From positions 620,001 to 684,000 of the forward strand of contig CBDETA010000003.1 in assembly GCA_965242785.1 (NCBI GenBank): a stretch of DNA of 64,000 nt, written 5' to 3'. This document shows positions 1 through 7,375 of the stretch, one piece after another. The number at the start of each line of letters is the position of its first letter. Position 1 is the stretch's first letter. A program made the translations under genes and the position numbers. The stretch is from Maricaulis sp965242785 (GTDB taxonomy: Bacteria > Pseudomonadota > Alphaproteobacteria > Caulobacterales > Maricaulaceae). Under the pieces are notes generated by a model, which worked only from the letters and a program-made list of their open reading frames with translations, had not been told where the DNA came from and made no database searches.

Positions 1-192
1 GAACATCAACAGCGCGCCCTGGTCGAGCTCGGCCTGGCGTTCCTTGCGGTAGCGCAGCAGCGACTGGCGGCGTTTCTCGAAACGGCGGTGCAGGCCGGCC
101 AGGAAGCTCAGCGCCTCATGCGAGAGAATGTCGCGATAGCCCGGCTCGAGATGGCCCAGGACTTCGACACCGGTGGGGGCAATCAGAGTCAT
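1..192 (-). CDS. aceB: Malate synthase A, N-terminal part (runs off the left edge)
   Basis: Sixty-four codons are visible, from the ATG at 192 to the window edge. The start is supported by an AAGGAG ribosome binding site about seven bases upstream. The visible peptide has the N-terminal pattern of malate synthase A: a GVEVLG opening, then ILSHEALSFLAGLHRRF, the early helix in which the enzyme tests its C-terminal partner residues, then an Arg/Lys-rich stretch. The enzyme condenses glyoxylate with acetyl-CoA to malate in the glyoxylate shunt. Its place directly downstream of isocitrate lyase on the same strand supports the call. The catalytic Arg and Asp lie outside the window, so integrity of the gene cannot be judged. 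Confidence 0.85.
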   Translation of the reverse strand, partial: MTLIAPTGVEVLGHLEPGYRDILSHEALSFLAGLHRRFEKRRQSLLRYRKERQAELDQGALLMF

Positions 193-224
193 GTTCGGCT
201 CCTTGGGGTTGAAACCGGAGAGTT

Positions 225-262
225 AAAAACCGGGGTGCGCCGTTCCGGGCAGCGCACCCCGG
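225..262 (-). terminator. Rho-independent terminator between aceA and aceB
   Basis: On the minus strand an 11-bp perfect stem (CCGGGGTGCGC with GCGCACCCCGG, arms at 252-262 and 230-240, 11-base loop) is followed directly by TTTTT. It lies 26 bases after the aceA stop and 38 bases before the aceB start. It should end or attenuate aceA transcripts, so aceB is expressed by read-through or from a promoter in the short gap. Confidence 0.8.
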
Positions 263-287
263 TGCGGGTGCAGGTTATGCCCGCGAG

Positions 288-1577
288 TTATTCGGCCGCG
301 ACGAACTGGGCCGTCTCGGTCGAGGCGCCCATGGCGGTCGTCGAGGACTTGCCGGCCGAGATCGCCAGATTGACCTTGTCGAAATAGCCGGTACCGACCT
401 CGCGCTGGTGGCGCGTCGCGGTATAGCCATCGGCCTCGGAGGCAAATTCGGCCTGTTGCAGCTCGGAATAGGCGCCCATGCCGCGGTCGCGATAGCCTTG
501 GGCCAGCTGGAACATGCCGTGATTGAGCTGGTGGAAACCGGCCAGGGTCACGAACTGGAACTTGTAGCCCATCGCACCCAGCTCGCGCTGGTAGGTCTCG
601 ATGGTGGCCTTGTCCAGATTGGCTTCCCAGTTGAAGGACGGCGAGCAATTGTACGCCATCATCTTGCCCGGATAGGCTTTCTGGATCGCCTCGGCAAAGC
701 GGCGCGCCTCGTCCAGGTTCGGCTTGGAGGTTTCCCACCACAACAGGTCGGCCACCTTGGCATAGGCCAGGCCACGCTTGATGCAGTGGTCCACACCGAC
801 GCCCTGCTTCAGACGGAAGAAGCCTTCCGGCGTGCGGCCGGCGTCGAAATCGATGAATTCATGATCGCGCTCGTCAATGTCCGAATTGATCAGCGTCGCG
901 GACTCAGCGTCCGTGCGGGCAACCGTGATGGTGGAAACACCCATGACGTCTGCCGCCAGACGGGCCGCTGCCAGGTTGCGCTCATGCTGGCTCGTCGGGA
1001 TCAGCACCTTGCCACCCAGATGGCCGCACTTCTTCTCGGCAGCGACCTGGTCTTCAAAGTGAACGCCCGAAGCACCGGCCTCGATGAAGGCCTTCATGAT
1101 TTCAAAGCAGTTCAGCGTGCCACCAAAGCCGGCTTCGGCGTCAGCCACGATCGGGGCGAACCAGTCGCGGCTCGCCTTGCCGTTCTCCGACACTTCGATC
1201 TGGTCGGCGCGCTGCAGGGTGCGGTTGATCTTCTTGGCCAGTTCCGGAGCCGAATTGGCCGGGTAGAGCGACTGGTCGGGATACATCGCCCCCGCCGTAT
1301 TGGCGTCGGCCGCCACCTGCCAGCCCGACAGGTAGATCGCCTTGAGACCCGCGCGCACCATCTGCATGGCCTGATTGCCCGACAATGCACCCAGCGCATT
1401 GATATAGGGCTCGGTCTTCAAGAGCTCCCACAGCTTCACGGCGCCGCGTTCGGCCAGCGTGTGCTGGATCTGCACCGAACCGCGCAGGGCGATGACGTCC
1501 TCGGGCGTATAGGGGCGCTCGATACCATCGAAGCGGCCGTTCGGGGCGGAGGGGACCAGATCCGTGAATGTCGTCAT
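288..1577 (-). CDS. aceA: Isocitrate lyase
   Basis: A 429-residue protein of normal bacterial isocitrate lyase length. It carries the active-site signature KKCGH at about residues 182-186, with the catalytic Cys, and typical ICL blocks around it (an FGG segment near 151, GVHFEDQ near 171). It cleaves isocitrate to succinate and glyoxylate in the cytoplasm and feeds malate synthase downstream, allowing growth on acetate and fatty acids. The start at 1577 was chosen over an upstream in-frame start because GGGAGA precedes it at good spacing and the family alignment begins here; the extra upstream residues look unlike protein. It is divergent from an ScfR/RamB-type regulator, which probably controls it. 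Confidence 0.96.
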   Translation of the reverse strand: MTTFTDLVPSAPNGRFDGIERPYTPEDVIALRGSVQIQHTLAERGAVKLWELLKTEPYINALGALSGNQAMQMVRAGLKAIYLSGWQVAADANTAGAMYPDQSLYPANSAPELAKKINRTLQRADQIEVSENGKASRDWFAPIVADAEAGFGGTLNCFEIMKAFIEAGASGVHFEDQVAAEKKCGHLGGKVLIPTSQHERNLAAARLAADVMGVSTITVARTDAESATLINSDIDERDHEFIDFDAGRTPEGFFRLKQGVGVDHCIKRGLAYAKVADLLWWETSKPNLDEARRFAEAIQKAYPGKMMAYNCSPSFNWEANLDKATIETYQRELGAMGYKFQFVTLAGFHQLNHGMFQLAQGYRDRGMGAYSELQQAEFASEADGYTATRHQREVGTGYFDKVNLAISAGKSSTTAMGASTETAQFVAAE

Positions 1578-1697
1578 TTTGTATCTCCCTGACGGGTTTG
1601 AACTGACGCGTCTTGCGTTGGCCTCAAAACTGTCAAACGGCAGGGATGGTGTCGATACAGCTTTTCCTATAAAGAGGTTCCGAAGTATGATAATTAC

Positions 1698-1722
1698 ATT
1701 GTCATGAAGTAATGTTGTAAAT
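1698..1722. promoter_or_regulatory. Candidate operator in the aceA-regulator intergenic region
   Basis: The AT-rich 158-bp gap between aceA and the divergent regulator holds the inverted repeat ACATT-N10-AATGT at 1697-1716, followed by TTGTAAA. RamB/PrpR-type regulators bind TTTGCAAA-like motifs, so this is a reasonable place for autoregulation and aceA control. The assignment rests on position and short symmetry only. Confidence 0.25.
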
Positions 1723-1735
1723 TTTGGTACATACG

Positions 1736-3166
1736 ATGAGTGACGCACAGGCCCTCGAGAAGATCTTTGCCGGCGCCCGCCTGCGCCGCCTGCGGCGTGA
1801 GCGCGGCCTCACCCAGGCCGAGGCCGCCGAGGCCCTGGGCCTGTCGGCCAGCTATCTCAACCTGCTGGAGCGCAACCAACGCCCGGTCACCGCCCGCGTC
1901 CTCCTCGCCCTTGCCGACGCCTTCGACGTCGATGTCCGGACCTTTGCCAGCGAGAGCGACCGGCAATTGGTCGCCGACCTGCAGGAGGCCGCGGCTGACC
2001 CCGTCCTCTCGGGCCTTGAACTCGATCGCATGGAATTGTCCGAATTCGCCGACGCCCAGCCGCGCGCGGCCGAGGCCTTTGCCCGCCTCTTCCACGCCTT
2101 CCGCGAAATGAATGCCGCGACCACAGACCTGGCCGCCCGCATGGGCGGGCCCGGCGCGGCCACTGGCGGCCCCGGCGCCGTGCTGGAAAGCGTGCGCGAC
2201 GCCATCGACGCCCGCCAAAACCACTTTCCCGACCTGGAAGAAGCCGCCGAGGCCCTCACCGCCCGCATCGGGCTGAAGACCCGCAATCGCGATCATGTGC
2301 TGGCGGAATACCTGCAGGAGGAGCACGGTTTCACCGTCCGCGTGCTGGACGAGGAAATCATGTCCGGCGCCCGCCGCCGGCTCGACTTCCATGGCCGGCG
2401 CCTCTTGCTGTCGGAAGCCCTGGCACCGGGCTCGCGCAGCTTTCACATGGCCGTCGTCCTGGCCACGCTCGAACTGGGCCCGACCCTCGACACGCTCTGC
2501 GATGAGGCGGGCCTGGAGGTGCCGGAAGCGCGAAAACTCTACCGGGTCGGCCTGGGCAATTATTTCGCCGGCGCCCTGCACATGCCCTACGCCGCCTTCC
2601 TCAAACACGCCGAGGACACCCGCTTTGACATCGAACGGCTGCAACGCCGCTTCGAAGTGTCCTTCGAACAGATATGCCACCGCCTGACCACGCTGCAACG
2701 CCCCGGCGCGCGCGGCCTGCCCTTCTTCATGATCCGGGTCGATGCGGCGGGTAATGTCTCCAAACGCTTCGGCGGTGGCATCATGCCCTTTGCGCGCGCG
2801 GGCGGCGGCTGTCCGAAATGGAATCTCTACGACGCCCTGCGCACGCCGGAACGCATCCTGGCCCAGGCCTTTGAACTGCCCGACGGCACCACCATGCTCT
2901 CCCTCGCCCGCGGCCAGTCCTCCTCGGCCCCGGCTGGCCAGGCCCCTGTCGTCCATGCCATCGCCCTGGGCTGTCCCTGGGAACACGCCGGCAAGATCGT
3001 CCACGCCGACACGATTGCGGCAACCACCCCGGCCCCCATCGGCATCGCCTGCCGCCTGTGCGACCGCGAGGACTGCGCCCAGCGCGCCTTCCCGCCCATG
3101 AACCGCAAGCTGGTGCTGGATGCCCACATGCTGCGCGCCTCGCCCTACAGCTTCAACGAGGACTAG
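1736..3166 (+). CDS. ScfR/RamB-type short-chain fatty acyl regulator (XRE HTH, IrrE-like, DUF2083)
   Basis: A 476-residue transcription factor. Residues 17-60 form an XRE/Cro helix-turn-helix (RGLTQAEAAEALGLSASYL). The middle resembles the ImmA/IrrE domain but lacks a readable HExxH zinc site (the equivalent reads FHMAVVLATLE). The C-terminus has the DUF2083 cysteine cluster (GGGCPKW and CRLCDREDC). This layout is that of RamB, PrpR and ScfR, which sense acyl-CoA or short-chain fatty acid status and control glyoxylate or methylcitrate genes. It is divergent from aceA, so aceA is the likely target. The ATG at 1736 and a TTG at 1724 are both possible starts; neither has a clear ribosome binding site. 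It converges with the GNAT gene, overlapping by four bases. Confidence 0.88.
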   Translation: MSDAQALEKIFAGARLRRLRRERGLTQAEAAEALGLSASYLNLLERNQRPVTARVLLALADAFDVDVRTFASESDRQLVADLQEAAADPVLSGLELDRMELSEFADAQPRAAEAFARLFHAFREMNAATTDLAARMGGPGAATGGPGAVLESVRDAIDARQNHFPDLEEAAEALTARIGLKTRNRDHVLAEYLQEEHGFTVRVLDEEIMSGARRRLDFHGRRLLLSEALAPGSRSFHMAVVLATLELGPTLDTLCDEAGLEVPEARKLYRVGLGNYFAGALHMPYAAFLKHAEDTRFDIERLQRRFEVSFEQICHRLTTLQRPGARGLPFFMIRVDAAGNVSKRFGGGIMPFARAGGGCPKWNLYDALRTPERILAQAFELPDGTTMLSLARGQSSSAPAGQAPVVHAIALGCPWEHAGKIVHADTIAATTPAPIGIACRLCDREDCAQRAFPPMNRKLVLDAHMLRASPYSFNED

Positions 3167-3666
3167 GCGCGCCGCGCCTCCCACACCGCGCGCTCAAGAC
3201 GCATGACCAGGCAATCATCCTGGTCAAAACGGCGCTCGCCCACATCCACAAAGCCGAAACGCCGGTAAAAGCGCTGGGCGTCCACATTGGACAGCAAGGG
3301 GTCGATGATGATCGCGGTCACGTCCGGCGGCGCAAAACAGCGCTCGATGGCCAGAGTCATCATCTGGGTGCCCAGCCCTTTTCCCAGGTCGCAGGCCTCT
3401 CCGATCCAGATATCGATCGCCCGCAGGTTCGGCTCGCAATCGCCCCAGTAATGGGTCACTTCCAGCGCCGGATCGATGATCTGCACGGTACCGATCACCC
3501 GCCCCTCATGCTCGGCCATGAAATAGTTCTGGACCGGCCCGTTGTGCGCCAGCTCCGCCGCCCAGTCCTCGCGCGTATCCATCCCCGTCGCGGCGGCGAC
3601 ATGGTCATGGCTGTCCCAGAGTTCCAGCAAGGGAATATCGGCCGGTGTGGCGAGGCGAAGACGCAT
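3163..3666 (-). CDS. GNAT acetyltransferase, AAC(6')-like
   Basis: A 167-residue GNAT-fold protein. It starts with MRLRLATPADIPLL, typical of the first strand and helix, and carries the acetyl-CoA pyrophosphate loop as DLGKGLGTQMM. The block HYWGD...LRAIDIWIGE followed by IIDPLLSNVDAQRFYRRFGF resembles aminoglycoside 6'-acetyltransferases and the related siderophore-type acetyltransferases. The true substrate cannot be read from sequence, and resistance should not be assumed. The start at 3666 is preferred to one 36 bases upstream because the fold begins there. The 3' end overlaps the regulator gene on the other strand by four bases. Confidence 0.8.
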   Translation of the reverse strand: MRLRLATPADIPLLELWDSHDHVAAATGMDTREDWAAELAHNGPVQNYFMAEHEGRVIGTVQIIDPALEVTHYWGDCEPNLRAIDIWIGEACDLGKGLGTQMMTLAIERCFAPPDVTAIIIDPLLSNVDAQRFYRRFGFVDVGERRFDQDDCLVMRLERAVWEARRA

Positions 3667-3708
3667 GCGGGATTTTATCCTGCCGCCAGCGAGAGCGAGC
3701 AAATCACA

Positions 3709-3738
3709 AAAAGAAAAGGGCCCCGCCAGGCGGAGCCC
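3709..3738 (-). terminator. Rho-independent terminator after the ferritin-like gene
   Basis: On the minus strand GGGCTCCG-CCTGG-CGGGGCCC forms an 8-10 bp stem with one G-T pair, followed by TTTTCTTTTT. It lies about 57 bases after the stop of the ferritin-like gene. Confidence 0.8.
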
Positions 3739-3795
3739 TCATTCGGGACCTTGCTGGACCGCCACAGGTGCGTGCGCCGGCCCGTCCCGCTCCGT

Positions 3796-4887
3796 TTATT
3801 CCGCGTGCCCGGCCACAGCCTGGACATAGGCGGTGCGCACGTCCTGGTGTTTGACGGTGTCCAGTTCGCGGGCGATTTCCTCGTCCTGCTTGGCCAGGAG
3901 GTCGAGGTCCTGATCGGCATAGTGCAGCACGCCCATGTCGGCATAGGCCTTCTGGATCTTCGGCCCCCACAGGCCGATATCCTTGACCACCGGCACGATG
4001 CGCTGGAACAGCAGCGTCTTGAACAGCCGGTTCATTTCCGAGGTTTCCGCCCATTCGACACAGGCCTCCACCGGCAGACCCATCACTTCATAGACTTCGC
4101 GCGCCTGGAAACGGTCGCGCATGTGATAGCAGGCCTCGACCAGAAATTCCTCGCGCTCATTGCGCTCGGCCTCGGTCAGGTGCGGATAATAGTCACGCAG
4201 CGACAGACGGCCGAAGGCGACATGGCGCGCCTCGTCTTCCATCACATAGGCATTGACCATCTTGGCCAGCGGGTTCTGCGCCAGGTCGCGGATCGTGCCG
4301 AAGGCGGCCAGGGCCAGGCCCTCGATCACCACCTGCATGGCCAGATAGGTGAAGTCCCAGCGGCTGTCGCGCAGCGCCTGGTCGACCAGCTGGCGCAGCG
4401 GTTCGGTCATCGGATAAGCGACGCCGAACTTCTTCATCAGGTTCTTGTAGGCCTCGACGTGGCGGGCCTCGTCCATCACCTGAGTGGCCGCGTAGAACTT
4501 GGCGTCCAGATCGGGCACCGACTCGACGATCTTGGCCGCGCAGATCAGGGCCGCCTGCTCCCCCTGCATGAACTGGGAGATATTCCAGGACTGGGCGTGA
4601 CGGCGGAACTCGATGCGTTCCTTCTTCGTCATCTTTTCCCACATCGGCGAACCGTGCAGGGCGATGCCCTCATCGGGCAGTTGCATGGGGTTTTCAAAGT
4701 CCAGCTCGAGGGACCAGTCGATGCGGTTGACCGCATCCCACTGCATGTCCTTGCCCTTCTGATAGAGGTGCATCAGCGTGGACCGGCCTTCGTCGTATTC
4801 GAAATCGAAGGTGGCGTCGAATTGTTGGGGCACCGACCAATGCTTGTCGATGTCCTGCATCGGATAGAGATCGCGAAGCGATGCCAT
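3796..4887 (-). CDS. Ferritin-like di-iron protein (R2-like oxidase fold)
   Basis: A 363-residue protein with two copies of the di-iron ligand pattern of ferritin-like oxidases: Glu110 followed by DEARH at 139-143, and Glu189 followed by DEARH at 218-222. That gives the E, ExxH, E, ExxH set that binds two irons in ribonucleotide reductase R2, AurF-type N-oxygenases and related enzymes. There is no signal peptide or membrane segment. The substrate is unknown; oxygen-dependent oxidation is a family-level inference. The ATG at 4887 follows GGGGAGGAA at good spacing. A palindrome TGAACAATGTTCA lies about 42 bases upstream and recurs near the TonB receptor operon. Confidence 0.82.
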   Translation of the reverse strand: MASLRDLYPMQDIDKHWSVPQQFDATFDFEYDEGRSTLMHLYQKGKDMQWDAVNRIDWSLELDFENPMQLPDEGIALHGSPMWEKMTKKERIEFRRHAQSWNISQFMQGEQAALICAAKIVESVPDLDAKFYAATQVMDEARHVEAYKNLMKKFGVAYPMTEPLRQLVDQALRDSRWDFTYLAMQVVIEGLALAAFGTIRDLAQNPLAKMVNAYVMEDEARHVAFGRLSLRDYYPHLTEAERNEREEFLVEACYHMRDRFQAREVYEVMGLPVEACVEWAETSEMNRLFKTLLFQRIVPVVKDIGLWGPKIQKAYADMGVLHYADQDLDLLAKQDEEIARELDTVKHQDVRTAYVQAVAGHAE

Positions 4888-4928
4888 GGTGCTATTCCTC
4901 CCCAGGGGCGACCAATCGTTATGTTTGG

Positions 4929-4941
4929 TGAACAATGTTCA
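4929..4941. promoter_or_regulatory. 13-bp palindrome TGAACAATGTTCA (site 1 of 4)
   Basis: A palindrome centred 48 bases upstream of the ferritin-like start codon. Close relatives occur at 7363, 10148 and 10296. The length and symmetry suit a TetR- or GntR-type dimeric repressor. No cognate regulator gene is obvious nearby. Confidence 0.5.
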
Positions 4942-4977
4942 CATGACCAACGTGATTCAAATCGGACGCCTTGGCAA

Positions 4978-5012
4978 GGGGGGATCGAAAATTGTGATCA
5001 ATCCCCCAGCCA
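4978..5012 (-). terminator. Possible terminator after the LOG-family gene
   Basis: GGGGGAT and ATCCCCC arms enclose a 15-base loop just beyond the stop of the LOG-family gene. The T-tract after the stem is poor on the minus strand, so this is tentative. Confidence 0.35.
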
Positions 5013-5023
5013 CCCTGCCCGCG

Positions 5024-5848
5024 CTACAGCTGACCGCCCGGACAATCCATCGCGTGCTCGCTCAGCTGACAGGTGATGTATTCAAAAGCATCATCGACAC
5101 TGTCCGTGCGGTACATCAGGTCAAGGTCCTTGGCGGAGATGGTGCCGAACTCGACCATCGCTTCCAGATTGAACACGCTGTCCCAGAACTCCGAGCCGAA
5201 CAGGATGATCGGCATGCGCTTCTTGATCTTGCGCGTCTGCAACAGGGTCAGGGCCTCGAACAGCTCGTCCATCGTACCGAAACCGCCTGGCATCAACACC
5301 AGCGCCTTGGCCATGTACATGAACCAGAATTTTCGCGTGAAGAAGTAGTGGAACTCCAGGCTCAGCTCCCGCGTGACCCAGGGATTATTGCCCTGTTCAA
5401 ACGGCAGCGAAATGCCCAGGCCGACATTGTCACCATGCGCCTCGGAGGCGCCGCGATTGGCAGCCTCCATGATGCCGGGACCGGCACCGGTGCAGACGAC
5501 AAAGCGCCGGCCACTCTTGTCGCGCAAATCCTTCGACCAAGTCGTCAGCCGGTTGGCCAGTTCGCGCGTCGCCTCGTAATAGGCCGACATTTTCAACATG
5601 CGCCGGGCCGCTGATTCGTCTTCTCCCGAGGCCTGCGCGGCAGCCAGGGCCTCCTCGGCCTCCTCGCGCGAGCGGATCCGCGCCGAGCCGTAGAACAGGA
5701 TCGTGTCCTGGATGCCGTTTCTGGCGAAACGGGCCTTGGGTTCCAGGTATTCGGCCAGGATGCGCACCGGGCGCGCATCGGGGGAGTTGATGAATTCCTC
5801 GTCCTTATAGGCCTTGGGCGGGAAATGCATCTTTCGTCCGTGGGTCAT
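5024..5848 (-). CDS. LOG-family Rossmann protein (TIGR00730 type)
   Basis: A 274-residue protein with the LOG/lysine-decarboxylase-like signatures GAGPGIMEAANRGA at about 121-134 and PGGFGTMDE at 187-195. The second is the PGGxGTxxE motif that places the catalytic Arg/Glu in cytokinin-activating phosphoribohydrolases. Family members hydrolyse nucleoside 5'-monophosphates to base and ribose phosphate; the physiological substrate of this longer bacterial form is not settled. About 45 residues precede the Rossmann core. Two in-frame starts are possible, 5848 (GAGAG very close) and 5830; the first is used here. Confidence 0.85.
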   Translation of the reverse strand: MTHGRKMHFPPKAYKDEEFINSPDARPVRILAEYLEPKARFARNGIQDTILFYGSARIRSREEAEEALAAAQASGEDESAARRMLKMSAYYEATRELANRLTTWSKDLRDKSGRRFVVCTGAGPGIMEAANRGASEAHGDNVGLGISLPFEQGNNPWVTRELSLEFHYFFTRKFWFMYMAKALVLMPGGFGTMDELFEALTLLQTRKIKKRMPIILFGSEFWDSVFNLEAMVEFGTISAKDLDLMYRTDSVDDAFEYITCQLSEHAMDCPGGQL

Positions 5849-5927
5849 CTCTCTATCCAGTTGTTTTTTCTCACTGGAACAAGATGGGCCCGCACGGAGC
5901 CGGACGCAATCTCGGACACGCCTGCGC

Positions 5928-6866
5928 CTATTCGGCAGCCTCGGGCGCAGGTTCCTTTGCAGGCTGCTGTCGCGCCTTCCAGCGCGCCAGGATCTGTTTC
6001 GACGTCGCACGCGACCCATCCGGCGACCATCCCGGCGGCGCCAGAAGGTAGAGGGCAGCATCCTTGAAGGACTTGGCCGTCGCCATGTCTTTCAGAATGC
6101 CCCACCATTCGTGCAGGCAGATCTTCACCGGATTGTAGGTTCCCAGATTCTTGACGATGCCGTAGCGGCACTTTTCTCCATCCAGCTCGGGCTGGAAGGT
6201 GCCGAACATCTTGTCCCAGATGATGAGGATGCCAGCGTAGTTCTTGTCCAGATAGATCGGGTTGGTGGCGTGGTGCACACGGTGGTGCGACGGCGTGTTC
6301 ATCACGGCCTCAAACCAGGCCGGCATGCGCTTGATGGCCTCGGTATGGATCCAGAACTGGTAGATCAGGTTGATCGCGCCGACAAAGGCCACCATCGCCG
6401 GATGGAAACCGACCAACACCATCGCCGAACCCAGCCACATGAATTTGAGCGTGAACGGGCTCAGCCAGGGTTGCCGCAGCGCCGTGGTCAGATTGTAGTG
6501 CTGGGATGAGTGGTGGACGACGTGATCGGCCCAGAACCAGCGCACCGTGTGCGCAAACCGGTGCGACCAGTAATACAGGAAATCATCGAGCAGGATGGCG
6601 ATCACCCAAGCCCACCAGGCAAAGGGGACCGTCATCAACCGATGCTCGTAGACAAAGACCGACCATCCCCCCAGAAAGAGCCCGAACACGATCGATGAAA
6701 CATTGTTGCCCATGCCCATCATCAGGCTGGCAGCCGTGTCGCGCGTCTCAAACCGGGTTTTTCGCGTCAGCCGCGCGTGCAGCATCTCCGCGAAAACTGA
6801 CAGGGTGAAGAACGGGATCGCCAGGGTGATCGGGTTGACGTTCTGGACAAAGGCGGGAACCTCCAT
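5928..6866 (-). CDS. Sterol desaturase / fatty acid hydroxylase family membrane protein
   Basis: A 312-residue integral membrane protein with the three histidine clusters of the fatty acid hydroxylase superfamily: HRFAH, HHSSQH and, further on, HRVHH, which together hold a di-iron centre. Several hydrophobic segments lie before and between the clusters. Family members hydroxylate or desaturate sterols, hopanoids, carotenoids or acyl chains at the membrane; the substrate here is unknown. Its ATG overlaps the stop of the upstream gene by one base (TGATG), indicating translational coupling with the small membrane-anchored protein. The C-terminus is rich in Ala, Pro and Glu. Confidence 0.88.
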   Translation of the reverse strand: MEVPAFVQNVNPITLAIPFFTLSVFAEMLHARLTRKTRFETRDTAASLMMGMGNNVSSIVFGLFLGGWSVFVYEHRLMTVPFAWWAWVIAILLDDFLYYWSHRFAHTVRWFWADHVVHHSSQHYNLTTALRQPWLSPFTLKFMWLGSAMVLVGFHPAMVAFVGAINLIYQFWIHTEAIKRMPAWFEAVMNTPSHHRVHHATNPIYLDKNYAGILIIWDKMFGTFQPELDGEKCRYGIVKNLGTYNPVKICLHEWWGILKDMATAKSFKDAALYLLAPPGWSPDGSRATSKQILARWKARQQPAKEPAPEAAE

Positions 6867-7297
6867 CACGCGCTCCTGGGCTGAGGTTGCAGGGTCTTGA
6901 GGGCATCGGCCCAGTGTGACGCCGTAGCGGCGCTGTCAAATTGCAGCCGCGCCGGCGCAAATACGAAATCATTCAGGCGCAGACGCAATGTGTCTTCACC
7001 CACGGTCACAACATCCCGCACCGTGCCGGGGGTCAGATAGCGGATGACCACATCGCTGCCACGCGCAACCAGCAAGGCAAGGCAGGCGCCGGACCGTTCC
7101 TGCACCAGCGCGGCCTGACCGTCCGCTGTCAGCACGCCTTCACCGGCCTCAAAGCCGACGCTGTCGACGTCCAGGCGGCGCGTCGCGTCGTCCAGGCTTT
7201 CAAGTTTCGCGGCGGGGCTGATGCGCAGCCAGGCGTTGAAGACCACCATCGCGGTGATCCCGAGGACTGATCCAGCCAGCAACAGAAGTGTGCCCAT
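6866..7297 (-). CDS. Membrane-anchored hypothetical protein, coupled to the hydroxylase
   Basis: A 143-residue protein with one N-terminal hydrophobic segment (residues 2-21) and a soluble remainder with mostly beta-type alternation. I do not recognise a family. Its stop codon overlaps the start of the sterol-desaturase-family gene, so the two are probably made together, and it may be an accessory subunit of that enzyme. A terminator for the upstream TonB receptor gene lies just before its start, so the pair is probably transcribed from its own promoter or by read-through. Confidence 0.7.
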   Translation of the reverse strand: MGTLLLLAGSVLGITAMVVFNAWLRISPAAKLESLDDATRRLDVDSVGFEAGEGVLTADGQAALVQERSGACLALLVARGSDVVIRYLTPGTVRDVVTVGEDTLRLRLNDFVFAPARLQFDSAATASHWADALKTLQPQPRSA

Positions 7298-7311
7298 TCC
7301 CCACCCCGAAA

Positions 7312-7348
7312 CAAAAAAGCGGGCGAAGCCTCTACGACTCCGCCCGCC
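7312..7348 (-). terminator. Rho-independent terminator of the TonB receptor gene
   Basis: On the minus strand GCGGGCG (7341-7347) pairs with CGCCCGC (7319-7325) and is followed by TTTTTTG. It lies 28 bases after the receptor stop codon. Confidence 0.85.
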
Positions 7349-7362
7349 ATGATAATCATTTT

Positions 7363-7375
7363 TGAACAGCGTTCA
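7363..7375. promoter_or_regulatory. 13-bp palindrome TGAACAGCGTTCA (site 2 of 4)
   Basis: Identical to the copy at 10296. It abuts the stop codon of the TonB receptor gene and precedes the terminator. It could act as an operator for the downstream hydroxylase pair (7297 and below) rather than for the receptor itself. Confidence 0.45.

Noticed and set aside
408..1592. A 394-codon plus-strand frame opposite isocitrate lyase
   Set aside because: It is the mirror of the aceA coding strand; high GC keeps the antisense frame open. The aceA frame carries KKCGH and a ribosome binding site.
3163..3666. Aminoglycoside resistance gene
   Set aside because: The AAC(6')-like block is shared with acetyltransferases of other substrates; there is no mobile or resistance context.
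3058..5076. A 672-codon plus-strand frame opposite three genes
   Set aside because: It spans the GNAT gene, a terminator and the ferritin-like gene, all with strong motifs on the minus strand; no family resemblance of its own.
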